From Jacaranda mimosifolia (taxonomy: Eukaryota; Streptophyta; Magnoliopsida; Lamiales; Bignoniaceae), in contig CM032117.1 of the NCBI GenBank assembly GCA_018894105.1, positions 39,350,501 to 39,414,500 on the forward strand: 64,000 nucleotides of DNA, given 5' to 3'. The stretch's first letter is position 1, and every line of letters starts with the position of its first letter. Made by a program: the position numbers and the translations under genes. The notes below the pieces were generated by a model that was given only the letters and a program-made list of their open reading frames with translations, ran no database searches and had not been told where the DNA came from. Of the stretch, positions 12,428 to 24,400 are shown in pieces.

Positions 12428-13633
12428 CACTACAAAAAAATAAGCTTTTTGCTAAAATATTTTTTACTTCGCTAAAAATAATGTAGTAAAAAAGGATTAT
12501 TTGCTATGATTTTACTATTGTAGTATAAAATTTCAAATGTGTGGTAAAAGTTATATTAATTACTACACTTCATCTTATCGTAGCAAAAAATATACTTATT
12601 TACTACAATTTTTGTGTGAGGTGAATAATATTGTACATTTACTGTAATTTTACATAAACTATAGCAAAAAGTTAATGAATTAACCTTACTTTTTTATTAG
12701 TGAAATAAAAACAATAAAACTTGTGAAAATTTTAAGGCAAAGATTAAGATCTTAAATCAAAAAAAATTCACTAGAAAAGAAGAAAAATATGTTGGAAGTA
12801 ATGCTTAATAAATAATATTCAAGGTAAATTAAAAAATTGCTTCCAATTTTTATTATTAAAATATTAACTAATTAACTAATTAATTAAATTCTAAATTAAC
12901 AAATAAAACCCCTAAAAAATTCCTAACTACTTATGGTTTTAATTAATAAAAGTAGAGGTAAAATGAAAAATTTCCTCTAATTTTTATTATTAAAAAATAT
13001 TTGATTAATTAATCAAATTCTTAATTTGGCTAACTAGCAAGGTTCCTCAAAACAGTAAGAAAACCCCAAATTTGGAGGCAAAATAAATATTTGTCTCCAA
13101 TAATTCTTATTATTAAAAAAAAGTTGATTAAGTAATCAAATATATTTAAATTAGCTAATTAATAACAAAGTGGTGATTGGCCTAATGGCATCACTTTCAC
13201 ACACTTAAGAATAAGGTCCAGAGTTCGAATCCTGATAAGCTCATGGTGTCTGTGTGTGTACAAATAAAAAAGAAAACTCCCCAAATTAATTGGTTTTTAC
13301 TACATTTAATTGTGGTGAAAAATAATTTAAGCATTCACTATACTTTTTAAAGTGTGGCAATTAACTATTATATACTACACTTTTTTTACTGTAGTAAAAG
13401 ACAATGGTGTATTTGATAGTTTTTTACCTCACATTAAATCTGTAGTAATTGAAGATAATTTCGTAGCAAAAGTTAATTACCACAAGTAAAAAAGTGTATC
13501 GAAGCTTTTACCTCGCTGCAATGCCTACGGCTAGAAAAGTGTAGCACAAGCGTAGTTAATAACTTTTTACTAAACTTAATAACTATTTACTACACATAAT
13601 TAGTCATAGTAAAAAGCATATTTTTTTGTAGTG
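12428..13633. mobile_element. CACTA (En/Spm-type) non-autonomous element with TCA duplication
   Basis: The left end CACTACAAAAAAATAAGC and the right end GCATATTTTTTTGTAGTG are inverted copies, flanked by TCA at 12425-12427 and 13634-13636, the 3-base duplication of CACTA elements. Subterminal short repeats (TTACTACA/TGTAGTAAA variants) recur through both ends, as in this superfamily, where they bind transposase. The 1,206-bp body encodes nothing and carries a SINE. Confidence 0.9.
13170..13272 (+). mobile_element. tRNA-derived SINE nested in the CACTA element
   Basis: An RNA polymerase III internal promoter is visible. Box A is TGGCCTAATGG (13178-13188) and box B is GTTCGAATCC (13223-13232), 34 bases apart, as in tRNA-headed plant SINEs. 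A short GT-rich stretch and an A-rich tail follow (to about 13272). No cloverleaf can be folded downstream of box B, so it is not a working tRNA gene. Its exact ends and target duplication were not resolved. Confidence 0.7.
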
Positions 13634-16600
13634 TCACCTAATAAAAATCTCGAATACACCTGTGATATCAACGGGCAGAACCTATAGGATCTTGTATTGC
13701 TTAACATATCTCCCGTCCATTTCCAAACGTCTAGAAATTTTGATTTTAGTAGGGTCACTTTGCTACTCCTTATGAGGTTACACACCTTTAGATGTACCTT
13801 TTTCCCACTTTAGATGTACCTTTTTCCCAATTGATACTCATATTATTAACTTAACACATAATTGATATTCATGCAGGTATTTATAACACCAAGTGTGAAT
13901 GTAGTATGATTCCTTCCGCAATTCCAAGTTCACCAAATGTCGTCAATAGAATCGTCAGAAACTGATCCACTAAATCAAAATCTCCTATATATTTGTAAGA
14001 GCCTAACTATCCAAATGACATTATTTCAATTCATTGTACTAATTTATGAATAAGAAGTAATTCCCAGTATACTTTTTCTCCCAACTTTTGACTAAGAACA
14101 TTCTCAACTTAGTTCAACCTTAAATAAACTACGTATCCTTACACTGAGCCAAGTAATTTGCATGGGCAAAGTGTTTTGGTTTGGTACTCAAAGGACTAGT
14201 ATGATTCTTATTAATATCTCCCAAATTGGTATCAACAATCCATGGTCCTATTTCTTGGCACTCAGAGGATTCCTTCACATTTTTAATCAAAGCCCTTATG
14301 TTCTAATTGTCAGTCTCCTCATAACCTTTGGTGAATAGATTCCAAATATCCGTGGCATTCTCTATAAGGTCTTTTACGATATTTTATAATTATTAGTCTA
14401 GTCATGTCTATCACTAATCCACAAAAGCATCGTTTCCTTACAATCATATTTTATCTTGTGCCTCCTTGCTCTATAACTTATTTATGAAATTGGTTTAACG
14501 CCTATCTCTTCCGATACATTTTCAGTTAGAATGTTCTCATCTTAGTGTTCGATCTTGTTAGTTTGGTTAATTGGCGTTAATTTGGTAAAACCTAATGGGT
14601 TTTGCATTTCTAGCATATTCCTTAGCGGTTTCTAAGTAACTATAGCCTTGATCTTAACAGGATTACTTAGTTGTTTTCCCATGGTGTTATATACCTTTGA
14701 CCATAAATCTCCTTCAACTGATATTCAGTTGGTTAAGCTAACATATAGTTTGTATTCCTATAGGCATTGTCGACTCTGAGCGTGACTGCAATGGAGCTCT
14801 TTCCTCCCTTTTGAATATATTAGATATCTGTAACAAAATTGTTAGAAACTAACCCAATAAATCAGAAAACCCTATACATCATCCTGTAAGTGATGCAAAA
14901 GCATTGGTCAACCCAAATGAAATTAATTTAATTAATGGCACTCTTACCATAACACATGGCAATTCTCATTATATTTATTCTTAGTGTACTTTGGCTTATC
15001 CTTAAGGTAATTATAAATTTTCACCCTAGGCCAGGTAGCTTATATGAAGAGGCATCTATATTCCGTGTTCAAAGAGACCTATTCAATTTTTATCATTATT
15101 CTGTAAGTCTTTATCAATGATACTTGGTCTTTTCTTGATACTCTAAGGACTTTTTCTCATTTCAATCAATGTCCCTATGTTTTCATCGCTAATCTTCTCG
15201 TAAATTTTAGTGATTGAAACCTAAGAAATTGTGCGAGATGTTTCCTGTAAGGTCTTTTATGATACTTTTAGTTACTTGGCCTAATCTTGTTTATTAATAA
15301 ACTACATAGGCATCATTTTGCTACAACCAGAATCCTATCCTACATTGTCTTGCCCTATAATCTATTCATGAGATTGTCGTGAGGGAGTTGGCGTCCCTAT
15401 CTATCCTTTCCCAATTGTCTTCGCTTATGGCGTTTGATTTTGGTATTTGAACGGGTTGGATCGATTAATTGGCAACTATCTGCTGTAACTTATTGATCTA
15501 TGTTTAAGTCTTCTCACGCATCAAGATTCTGGACTTTCGAAGCTAATCCTGGAGCAATGGAGTCTCTTTCATTCAACTCGAGACATTCCTACATAGTGCT
15601 AAAGTTGCTATGTTGTTGTAGAGCATAGAGTACTTGAATATGTGATAGGATTCCGAGAATTCAAATATGTGCACACAATTACGCTTGTATACGAGCTGCT
15701 GAAGAAATATATATATGTTTATCTAGTTCTTAAGAGCATTGAAATTTTCTTTATTAAACTTATTAATGGTTAAATCAACGTCAGAGTTGCTATTTCATTC
15801 CCGAAGATACGGGATACTCAAATTGTGGAAGACTTTGTGAAGTTTACTTAATATGTCTGGTTTTATTCATATACTAGTCTTACCTGCAGTTCCATCAATA
15901 TGTGTATAAATGAATTTTAAGGTCATTCAGACTTTCAGTTAAGCTAACCTATGACTTTAATTCATGGTGAGAAAACCAGCTAGGTTTGATATATAATCAA
16001 TGAGATTATTTACCCAATCATGTCTAATACATGGATGTACGATAACGGGTTGCTCTTATGGATATATTTACTCAAATTTTACATTATTTCAATTTTAGTA
16101 ACTTAAGATTCTAGTTTTCCATGGTCAAGAGTTTGGATAGGGCTTCTCATTTCCAAATATGAATCTTTATCCTTTATTTTTTAGTTACAGGTCTTATATC
16201 TTTTTCATTTTTTATAATCAATTACAGTGTATCGATATAATAGTTCCCATCTTTCATCACTATCCTTTTTGCCAAGGTTCTAGCAGCAGTCCTTATCTCC
16301 TGTCATTTCCATTTAATCTCTTCAAATCCTTCTTCATTGATTTCTATACCCCCACCTGATATTTTTGTTTAAGATTCTAGTACTAAATCTAAATGTCTCC
16401 TGCATACTTTAACAAATATTATCCCTTTTCCTCAAGTCACAATATTTTCCTAACGACTTCATTCTTAGAGGCAATTTCGCGCGTGTTTTTTTTGTTGTTA
16501 TCTTATGCTCATGTTGATGAGCCTTCTTACTATTTATAGGCTAATCTCCAAACATTTAATCCATACCAGACACACATATTAGTTATATTTTTCTTAAAAT

Positions 16601-17483
16601 ATTTCCTCATGGAAAATATTCCTTATTCCCCTCTCAAATACCATGATGTAGTTATACCAGTCAACTCCATTGTTGAAGTATTGATTTCTTTGAAATAATA
16701 ATACCCTATGGGCTTATGGCCTCAACCATATGTAGAAACCAAAATACAAATTATACCAAAATAATCCTTGGCTTTCCAATCTCCATTATCACCAATATAC
16801 TGACACCACAATGTGATACCAAGAATATTATCCCACCAGACATCACTAAAGTCGTGTGCTTGACATCTCAAAAGTAGTGGATTAGATACTGGTTGGCTAT
16901 CCTAATACCAATCCTTCCATCTTTTGACATCAAGCAATATCCCATAAGTTCACGCCTTAGCCAGATTTTCATGTCAATCTTAGTCCCCATTAATCCCAAG
17001 GTTCCATATTCCAAGGAGATTCGAGTTATCGGCATACCACTTCCCAAATAGTCATATCATCTGCGTCATATATACTTTTATGTCCAATATATCACTCTAA
17101 ACGATCTTTTGCTTACTTAATTCAGCTCTATCTAAAACGATCATCGATTTTCACCTCGATTAGAGTGCTCTCAAATAAGTTCATATCTAATACGAGTCCC
17201 CACGAATATTATTCTTTTCAAATATAAGAAGTCAAATGCTCGATACTATAGGAGTTATGGATTATACATTGGTCGACCGCCCAACCATAACCCTTCACAT
17301 CCTCCGGATAGAACATTATCCCAAAAATTCATGTCCTAGCTAAATCCCAGAATTATGCTTAATCTTCACTAACCAGAACTTTCATGTCTCATTCAAGTCT
17401 CAGAATTAAGCTTACTCTCCATTAATCAAACCTTTCATATTCCGAGAATCATATCCTAGCATAGCTCATGCTTTCAAACCTAA

Positions 17484-17495
17484 GCTCTGATACCA
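17484..17495 (-). other. Primer-binding site of the LARD-like element
   Basis: The - strand reads TGGTATCAGAGC, complementary to the 3' end of initiator tRNA-Met and the usual plant LTR-retrotransposon primer site. It lies 4 bases inside the LTR at 17500 and fixes the leftward orientation. Confidence 0.85.
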
Positions 17496-17499
17496 CCTC

Positions 17500-20400
17500 T
17501 GTACCCGACTGAGAGGCGTCTGCTCCCATTCGAGGTGCTACTCACTCTATACTACAAGTCTTCTAGATAACAGAAAATACATTTCTCAAAATCCAGAGTA
17601 TTTAATTTCTACAAGCAGCGTACAATAGAGGTTCAACTATGAACCGAAATATTATGGGTCACACTTAGCACCTCTTCCACCTTTATTACCTTATGCGGCA
17701 TGTGGGTTAGCCTATCTTTGTCACTCGTTTTTATTTGGGGTAAAGAATGAAAAATAGAAAGAAAACAATGTAATTTTGAATGACTTTGTGAGTTGTCTTA
17801 GCAATAACAACGGAGTGACAATTTCTCAAATATGACGTAGGAAACAAATAGAGGCATTAAAATTTTCAGAAGTCACCCTAGAAGGTTTTAGTCAAAATTT
17901 AAAGTGTTCCATCTCACCACCATCCCATACCAGTGATGAGACTTCACAAAACTCACTGCCATTTTGTAGAAATTTCACTTTCAATGGTGACCAAAGAGTC
18001 AATATATATTTTTTATTTAAAGAATACAACTGACTAGCAAAATTAATCAAAATAAATAAATAAACACTTTTACAATTTTGCTGTTGGTGGTTCTCCTACC
18101 TTGTCACTTCACTTTCAAAAACATGAACATCCTTATTCCTCTAATGTGCCAAGTGATCGGCTCGGATACTGAATCACTTACTAGACATGGCTAGCCGCAT
18201 GCCGCTCATAGACGGCTACCTCTAGCTGGTCTATGCGTAGGAATTATGTGTACATCGCATACGGGTATTAGCCAAAAAAATTATCACCATCGGTTCGTTC
18301 CACCTAGTCGTCTTTTGTAACCGATCCCAGGGCCCATCCCCAAGGGTATTAAGTATATCACTGTTATCATTGAGTATGTCCAACAACGTTTCACTGAATA
18401 CTTTAATTCGCCATAATAAACAAGTACTTACTAAATTAGCACCATGCTTATTCTAAGATAGACATGGCAATGATAGAAAGATATACTTCAAAATCCATTT
18501 TCAGTTATCGTACACAATCGTCAATTTCACGTAAATACCATAAATAAAAACCAATAGGGATCATAATCAGCATAAAGTGGCGATGTGTGGTAAAACTTTC
18601 AACATATAGATTAAAAGGAATCAAGCGACCAAGATATATAACTAGTATATATGCATTCTTTCCCCAACAAAGAAATCTCATACTAACGAGTATAAAATCT
18701 CTTGGGAAAATGCAAAGAAATTCCCAATCGTATGGTCGCTCAGGCCCTAGCTTCCTAGTAAGTTCGAGAACTATCAGAAGATAACCCGAGTTATCATTCT
18801 GTCAATCCTCTGATTCTTAAATATAAATATAGTTAATATCTTTATCAAACTTAAGGTTATTCCGACACTCGAGTTCAATTATATCTTATCTCAAATGGAT
18901 TTAATCTTCCAACTACATGATACTTTAGTATTACAAGACTTTACTTACTTGAGCCCAATAATTCCCACTTTATTGTCTTAATGGTTTAACCGTCTTAATA
19001 GCTTTACATGCTCGAGCCAACTCAATCCTCAAACTACCCTTAACAAACTCTATTCGTCAATTTACTTATTTTATAGTACGTGATGAGGGTCTAGGTTCCT
19101 AAATTAGTTGGGTTTGACGAGTCCATCAGATCCCAGTTAGGTAATTCTTTTCCATTTTAATGTTTATATGACTTAATCTTCGGATTAAGCTTAACTAGAC
19201 TTTATTCCCAACATTTTACGTTATTGAGTCTAAAGACATAAGTTTAAGTCAATCTTGGTTCCAATTATATTCGAACAACCTTAATTTAATAAACATTCAA
19301 TTAGAATCATAAGAATCAATTGAATTAATATTCGATATGAAATTTACCCAATTGGATCGAATCGAGATCTAATTTTAAGCTGAGAATATTCTAGACAACT
19401 CTGGATTTAACTCTGAGCAAACTGCCCAAAAACCACCGTACACGCCGCTGCTGGAGATGGAGGCCACCACCACCACCACCACCACCATCGGGTATGCCTC
19501 ATCGAGATGAACAGAACACCCCAATAAATTTTAAATTTCGCCGCTTCCTTGGCAATGAATTGGGTGAAAATAGCCACGAAACCCTTAGAGCCCGTTTGGA
19601 TTCATTTTCATGGGGCATTTTCATTTTCAAGTGAAAATGGAGAGAGAAAAATTAGTTAAAATAGTTGAATTTGAAAATGAATTTTATTTGGATGTGTTGT
19701 AGAAAATTATAGGTTTATATAGGTGTGAAAATGAGATGTATTTGGATGTTGAGTGTTTTTGTGTTAAAATTTGTGTAGTTTTTGAATTTTAATTGATGAT
19801 GTGATGTGTGATTGTTTGAAAAAATAATATTATAATTATAATTTTAATTTTTAATATTTTGTGGTGAATGGTGTATGAGAAATATTGGGAAGATAAAAAA
19901 TGATTAAGGTAATGGTAAGTGTTGAAAAAGACACGAAAATGGAGAGAGAATATAATAAAAAATATTTTGAAAATAAAAATATTTGAGAAAATGGTATAAA
20001 TAGTGATAGTTTTCTGTTTTCATTTTCAGGTGAAAATGAAAATGGCTTGTGAGAATGAAACCAAACGGCCTCTAAGTCACCGCCGTCACGCCACCACGTC
20101 AATTTCTCCACCACCGCTAGTCGAAATCCCAAATTGGCAATACCACTGCCTTGCCCATGAGATTCCGACCAAAACCCACCAAAACCCGTCTTCGTTCTGG
20201 TGTCAGAAGCAGCAAAACCATCACCTCCGCCAAGCTCTACCGTCGATCCTATTTTTCGGCCGATATTGCGGTTGTTTCTTGGTGTTTCTTATATGGTTTC
20301 ACTCCTCTCAGCTATGAGAACCTAACTATGGTGTTACTTTTGAGCTTCACGGTCATTTTTCGGTGGTTTGCACATCGGGTAGGGGTTGGGTAGATTATGA

Positions 20401-20832
20401 GAATTTGATTAAATTCTGTCCTCAATCCTATATATAAAATATTTTCCAGCTTCTTCAATTTGATCCCCAAACTTTTTCGCCACTTTCAATTAGACCCCTG
20501 AGCTTTTAAACCGCCTTTACTTTAGTCCCCAAACTTCAATTAAGTTCTCTAATTTCTATTTCTTACACTTTGACCCCTAACACTTCTGTTTTTGGGCAAT
20601 TAAGTCCAAATTTAGTTATTTTAAAGTCCTCCAACTTTTAGCTTGCCCACATTAACCCCTTAAACTTTATAATTTTAGACAATCGAGTCATTCTCTTATT
20701 TACAATTTAATCCCCTCGATTGTAAATATTTAATTTTAGATTGTAATTAAATCAAACCCAAAATTAATCTAACCAAACTTATCGATTTCACATTTTATTA
20801 TATTTTTGGATTTCAAAATTTGGGGTGTTACA
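17500..20832 (-). repeat. 5' LTR of the LARD-like element, containing a Tourist-like MITE
   Basis: Matches 7425-11387 along its length by eye, with scattered substitutions and small indels, including a longer (CCA)n run near 19464-19489. It ends TGTTACA at 20832. Without the MITE at 19588-20072 it is about 2.85 kb. Confidence 0.9.
19588..20072. mobile_element. Tourist-like (PIF/Harbinger) MITE in the LTR
   Basis: Inverted ends GAGCCCGTTTGG...CCAAACGGCCTC, continuing imperfectly inward (ATTTTCATTTTCA near both ends). The flanks are TTA (19585-19587) and TAA (20073-20075); the empty site in the other LTR near 10650 reads ACCCTAAGTCA, so the duplication is TAA with one later change on the left. 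The - strand frame at 19851-20132 and the + frame at 20003-20317 cross its boundary and are chance. Confidence 0.85.
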
Positions 20833-21338
20833 ATAAAATTTTAACTATTTGAAAATCTTTTATATTATCTTATCAATATATGTAATCTTAAAAAGATAAT
20901 ATCAAATCTTTTATTCGATAAGATTTTAGATCAAGTGTTACAACTCTATTGTTTGTTATCTTATTAGATTGCAAGATGCAAATTTATGGTAGGAATACCT
21001 CAATCAAAATTAAAATATTTTATCCATTGTTAATAATTTATCTAGTAATTAATCAAGAAAATAGATTATATGTCAATTTGAATTAAATTGTTACTTATTT
21101 AAATAACTTTTGAATTTTTTTAGATAAAAATGAACAATTAACAGCCAATTTTTTTTTCAATTTAATTAAAAAATTTAAAATTTGATCAAAATTCAACAAT
21201 ATAATTCTCAAAAAAAATTCCTCGCAAATCTAAAATTAGTCCGCCGACAGGAGCTTATTATGAAATAAAAAAAGGTACAGAAGTCGTGGTATTGTACTTT
21301 ACGCAGTGATACTCGTACCTTCTTTTTTCCAATTCCTT
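20833..21338. other. Upstream intergenic region of the ARIADNE gene
   Basis: About 500 bp of AT-rich sequence between the retrotransposon end and the putative TATA box. The retrotransposon therefore ends close to the promoter. No other element or gene was recognised. Confidence 0.5.
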
Positions 21339-21344
21339 TATAAA
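21339..21344 (+). promoter_or_regulatory. Putative TATA box of the ARIADNE gene
   Basis: TATAAA 110 bases upstream of the first ATG, in a reasonable position for a plant core promoter. A pyrimidine-rich CTCTCTCTCTAC tract follows at about 21374-21386 and may lie near the transcription start. This is positional inference only. Confidence 0.45.
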
Positions 21345-21448
21345 TGCAATACCGTGTCCGAATTTCTTTACCCCTCTCTCTCTACATTGGTTCAGGTAGC
21401 TGAATCATTATATATACACAAAATTAATACATACATATATATACGTAT

Positions 21449-24400
21449 ATGGTCAAGAGAGGGATGGAATCGGAGGACGAGATGGTGGCGGCCATGATGG
21501 AAGATTCGAACGAAGAAGAAGAATTCTATGGTGGCAGTGGAGATGATGAAGATGATTCCGACCTGGATGATGCCATTATGGATTACGGTGGGTTCATGGA
21601 CCATGACTCCGACGATTCCGATGACTTCTCCTCCTCTCACCGCCACTACCATCATGTTCGATCGCAGGTCATTTTCGCAATTTGCTTCTATCATCACTAT
21701 GGTGGTTTTTTCCCCTCTTTTCTTTTCTTTTTGCAGCAGTTGCCTATTGGAGTATTTAAGGCCAAGCTAGTAGGGTAGTAATGTAATTTACCCTGCTGAT
21801 TGTGACTTCTAGGGTGAGTTTAGGAAATATATTAGTTTTGCAATTATTGTGATTTGCACTTGTCGATGTTTCGAATTTTCGATTGGGGGAAGGTAAGAGG
21901 AGCAATTAAAGCTGTTAATTGTAGTAAATGATCCAAGGATGATTTGTAATGCGTTTTTGAATAGGGTTTTTTAGTTGAAAGCACTGAATTAGTTAAGTTT
22001 CGTGATGTTATTTTTAAGGGTATTACTGTGATTTTTGGATACTCGGGGATTTTCGTTTATTTGAGGGTGAAAGAGTTCTAGGTGCCGGTTGTTATGATTA
22101 GGGTAGAGAATATAACTTGGAGAAATATGTTACACTTTTTAGGTTATGAGGTCCAAATGATGATTTTTAGTGAGACGGAGTGAAAATTATTGTGTAAGTG
22201 GCGTTTGATTTCTTAAACTATACAGAATCTTCTTTAAGTTTTATGTGGATTGGTTGGTTGATTTTATTTTTTGGCTACTGGTACTTTTGGAGGAGTAACA
22301 AAATACATTCAACGTTCCTCTTTCTCTTGGGGAGGGAGTGAGAACATAAAATTTGTCTTTGCTGTTACCAAGAAGAAAGTTGTAGTTGCATGCAAAACTA
22401 ATATGTTTAGGATTGCAAATAGTTGGAGTGCTCTTGAGGGGCCCAAGCTGCTAAGTTTCAGATTCAGGAGTTGTTTAGCTTTCCGACGCTACAAATTATT
22501 TAACCCTTCCCTCTAGGCTGAACATTCAAGGACTCTATTTTGCTCGCACTTGCACTTATAACTCTCATATGATTCGAAGTTAAGGTTGTTGGATGGCTCT
22601 ACAGCATTAATGTGGTACAAGGTTGAACCAAAGTTGAGGTGCTCTCAGATTCTTTCAAGTGGACATTCTCCGCCTTTTGAATTTTATGTGTCTTCTTTTG
22701 ATTAGTATTCTTGTTATTTGCAAAGGATAAACTTGAACTAAAATGTCACTTTTTCTCAGTTGTAGTCAATAATCTTGACTCTCATTCTGATTATCCAGAA
22801 TGCCCAGTGCCTTTATGCTTGCATTTGACACACTTCATTGTGTTATGAATGCATTTTATAAATTTATGCTGCTAAACTTATCACGAATGGTTACTTTAAG
22901 TGATTTTACTCTTCTCTTACAGAACTATACCATTTTGAATGAAAATGATATTCGGGAGTGTCAAGAGGAAAATATCTCAAAGATATCTGCGGTTCTCTCA
23001 ATTTCAAGGGTTGCTGCTAGCATTTTGCTCCGCCACTATAACTGGTAACTTGTTTCTTACTATATCCTTCTCATTGTAACATATTGTTTGTGTATTAGGA
23101 TGTCACTGTCCAAGTCGAACATACATCAGTATAAATGTATGCATTATATACTTTTTGCTTCCCAATATTTATTTCAGTTCACTTCTTTGTTAAATTCATA
23201 ACTAAAAATAACTTATGCTGTCCTGATCGCTTAACTACTGGCTGAGCTTAAGATTGTTTGTAAGGGTTGTTTTATTTATGTGCTAAAGAATCCTGCATAT
23301 CTTCTTGACCCACAGGAGTGTTAGTAAAGTGAATGATGAATGGTTTGCAAATGAAGAAAAGGTCCGCAAGACTGTTGGTTTATTGGAGAATGACATTCCC
23401 CTTCCTGATGCTAAAGAGGTGGTCATTAGATGAGGGAGTTATACAGGATTTCGGTTTGAACCAGCATAATATAGTGAAACATTGTTACCATTTTCCTGTT
23501 GGAATTTTCTTATTGCTATCTTATGTGCTACTTAATTTTTCACTTTATCCACAGATAACTTGTGGAATCTGCTTTGAAACTTATCCTCGTGATGGAATGA
23601 GTGGTGCTGCATGTGGTCATCCTTTTTGTGTTACGTGTTGGCAAGGTTTGTAACACTACATTTTTCCTTTTCTTTTCTTTTCCTTTTTTTTGCCCCCTTC
23701 TAAATAACAATATTGTTTGTTGATTTTGGGTTGGGGGGGGGGGGGGGGAAGGGAAGCGTGGGGGCAAGGCAATTTAATCTGCTGACCAGATGGAGGGTTG
23801 TCCCTCTCTCTGAGCAGCATACCTCATAATCCTTTTGTATGTGTTACATTGTCAGTTTCCAATATTACTCTATCTGAATCTTCATATGAGATTTATGTTT
23901 GCTTCCATCCAAGTTCTTATTTATATCTTTATAGTACAGGATATATTAGCACCGCCATTAATGATGGACCTGGATGTTTGATGTTACGCTGTCCTGATCC
24001 GCCCTGTGGCGCTGCTGTTGGCCAGGATATGGTGATTAAATTGGCTTCTAATGATGATAAAGAGAAATATGATCGCTACTTTTTGAGATCATTTGTTGAA
24101 GATAATAGGAAGGTAAATATTTATGCTGCTTTGTTAGACATGATCTCTTTCCTAAAAAAATAATTCATCACTTTTTTTACTTAAAAGATTCATATAATTG
24201 AACATTGATGCTTGTTCTGCTAACTTTGCAGTACTATTCTGTTCAGACTAGTACTTATTTGATGTCTATTAATGAGAAGTCCTAATATAGTACTTGTAAC
24301 AGATATATGAACCTTAGGCATTCTCTTTTCTTTCAAAAATTAGAATTAGGTAGGACTATCAATTTCCCATGGTCCTAGAGCACTTTTCTTCATATTGATA

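Larger units (their letters stand above)
11388..17499 (-). other. Non-coding interior of the LARD-like element
   Basis: 6.1 kb with stops in every frame and no retroviral-type motif. It contains the CACTA element (12428-13633). Outside that, a degenerate direct duplication of about 885 bp can be followed: GTCAGAAACTGATCC at 13954 corresponds to GTTAGAAACTAACCC at 14841, and TAAGGTCTTTTACGATA at 14365 to TAAGGTCTTTTATGATA at 15248. A shorter degenerate 53-bp repeat (CAGAATTA...TTTCATGT) is at 17345-17450, beside the primer-binding site. Confidence 0.7.
7425..20832 (-). mobile_element. Non-coding LTR retrotransposon (LARD-like), about 13.4 kb, with nested insertions
   Basis: Two long direct repeats (7425-11387 and 17500-20832) flank a 6.1 kb interior. 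On the - strand the element starts with TGTAACACCCC at 20832, and the complement of the initiator tRNA-Met primer site (GCTCTGATACCA on the + strand, 17484-17495) lies just inside that LTR. A purine tract (- strand CTTAAGGGGGGAGC) precedes the other LTR at 11388. Flanks AGAAA (7420-7424) and ATAAA (20833-20837) match at 4 of 5. I found no gag, protease, integrase or reverse transcriptase in the interior, so it is a large retrotransposon derivative, or a gypsy/copia relic decayed beyond recognition. It must have depended on proteins made elsewhere. Older than its hAT, CACTA and MITE insertions. Confidence 0.85.

Noticed and set aside
13170..13272. Possible tRNA gene
   Set aside because: Box A and B are present but no acceptor stem or cloverleaf forms; a SINE explains it.
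19851..20317. Two overlapping frames of about 100 codons on opposite strands
   Set aside because: They cross the end of the MITE at 19588-20072 into LTR sequence; composition-driven.
23738..23748. Poly-G run in an ARIADNE intron as a possible G-quadruplex element
   Set aside because: A single homopolymer in an intron; more likely an unstable repeat with uncertain length than a functional site.
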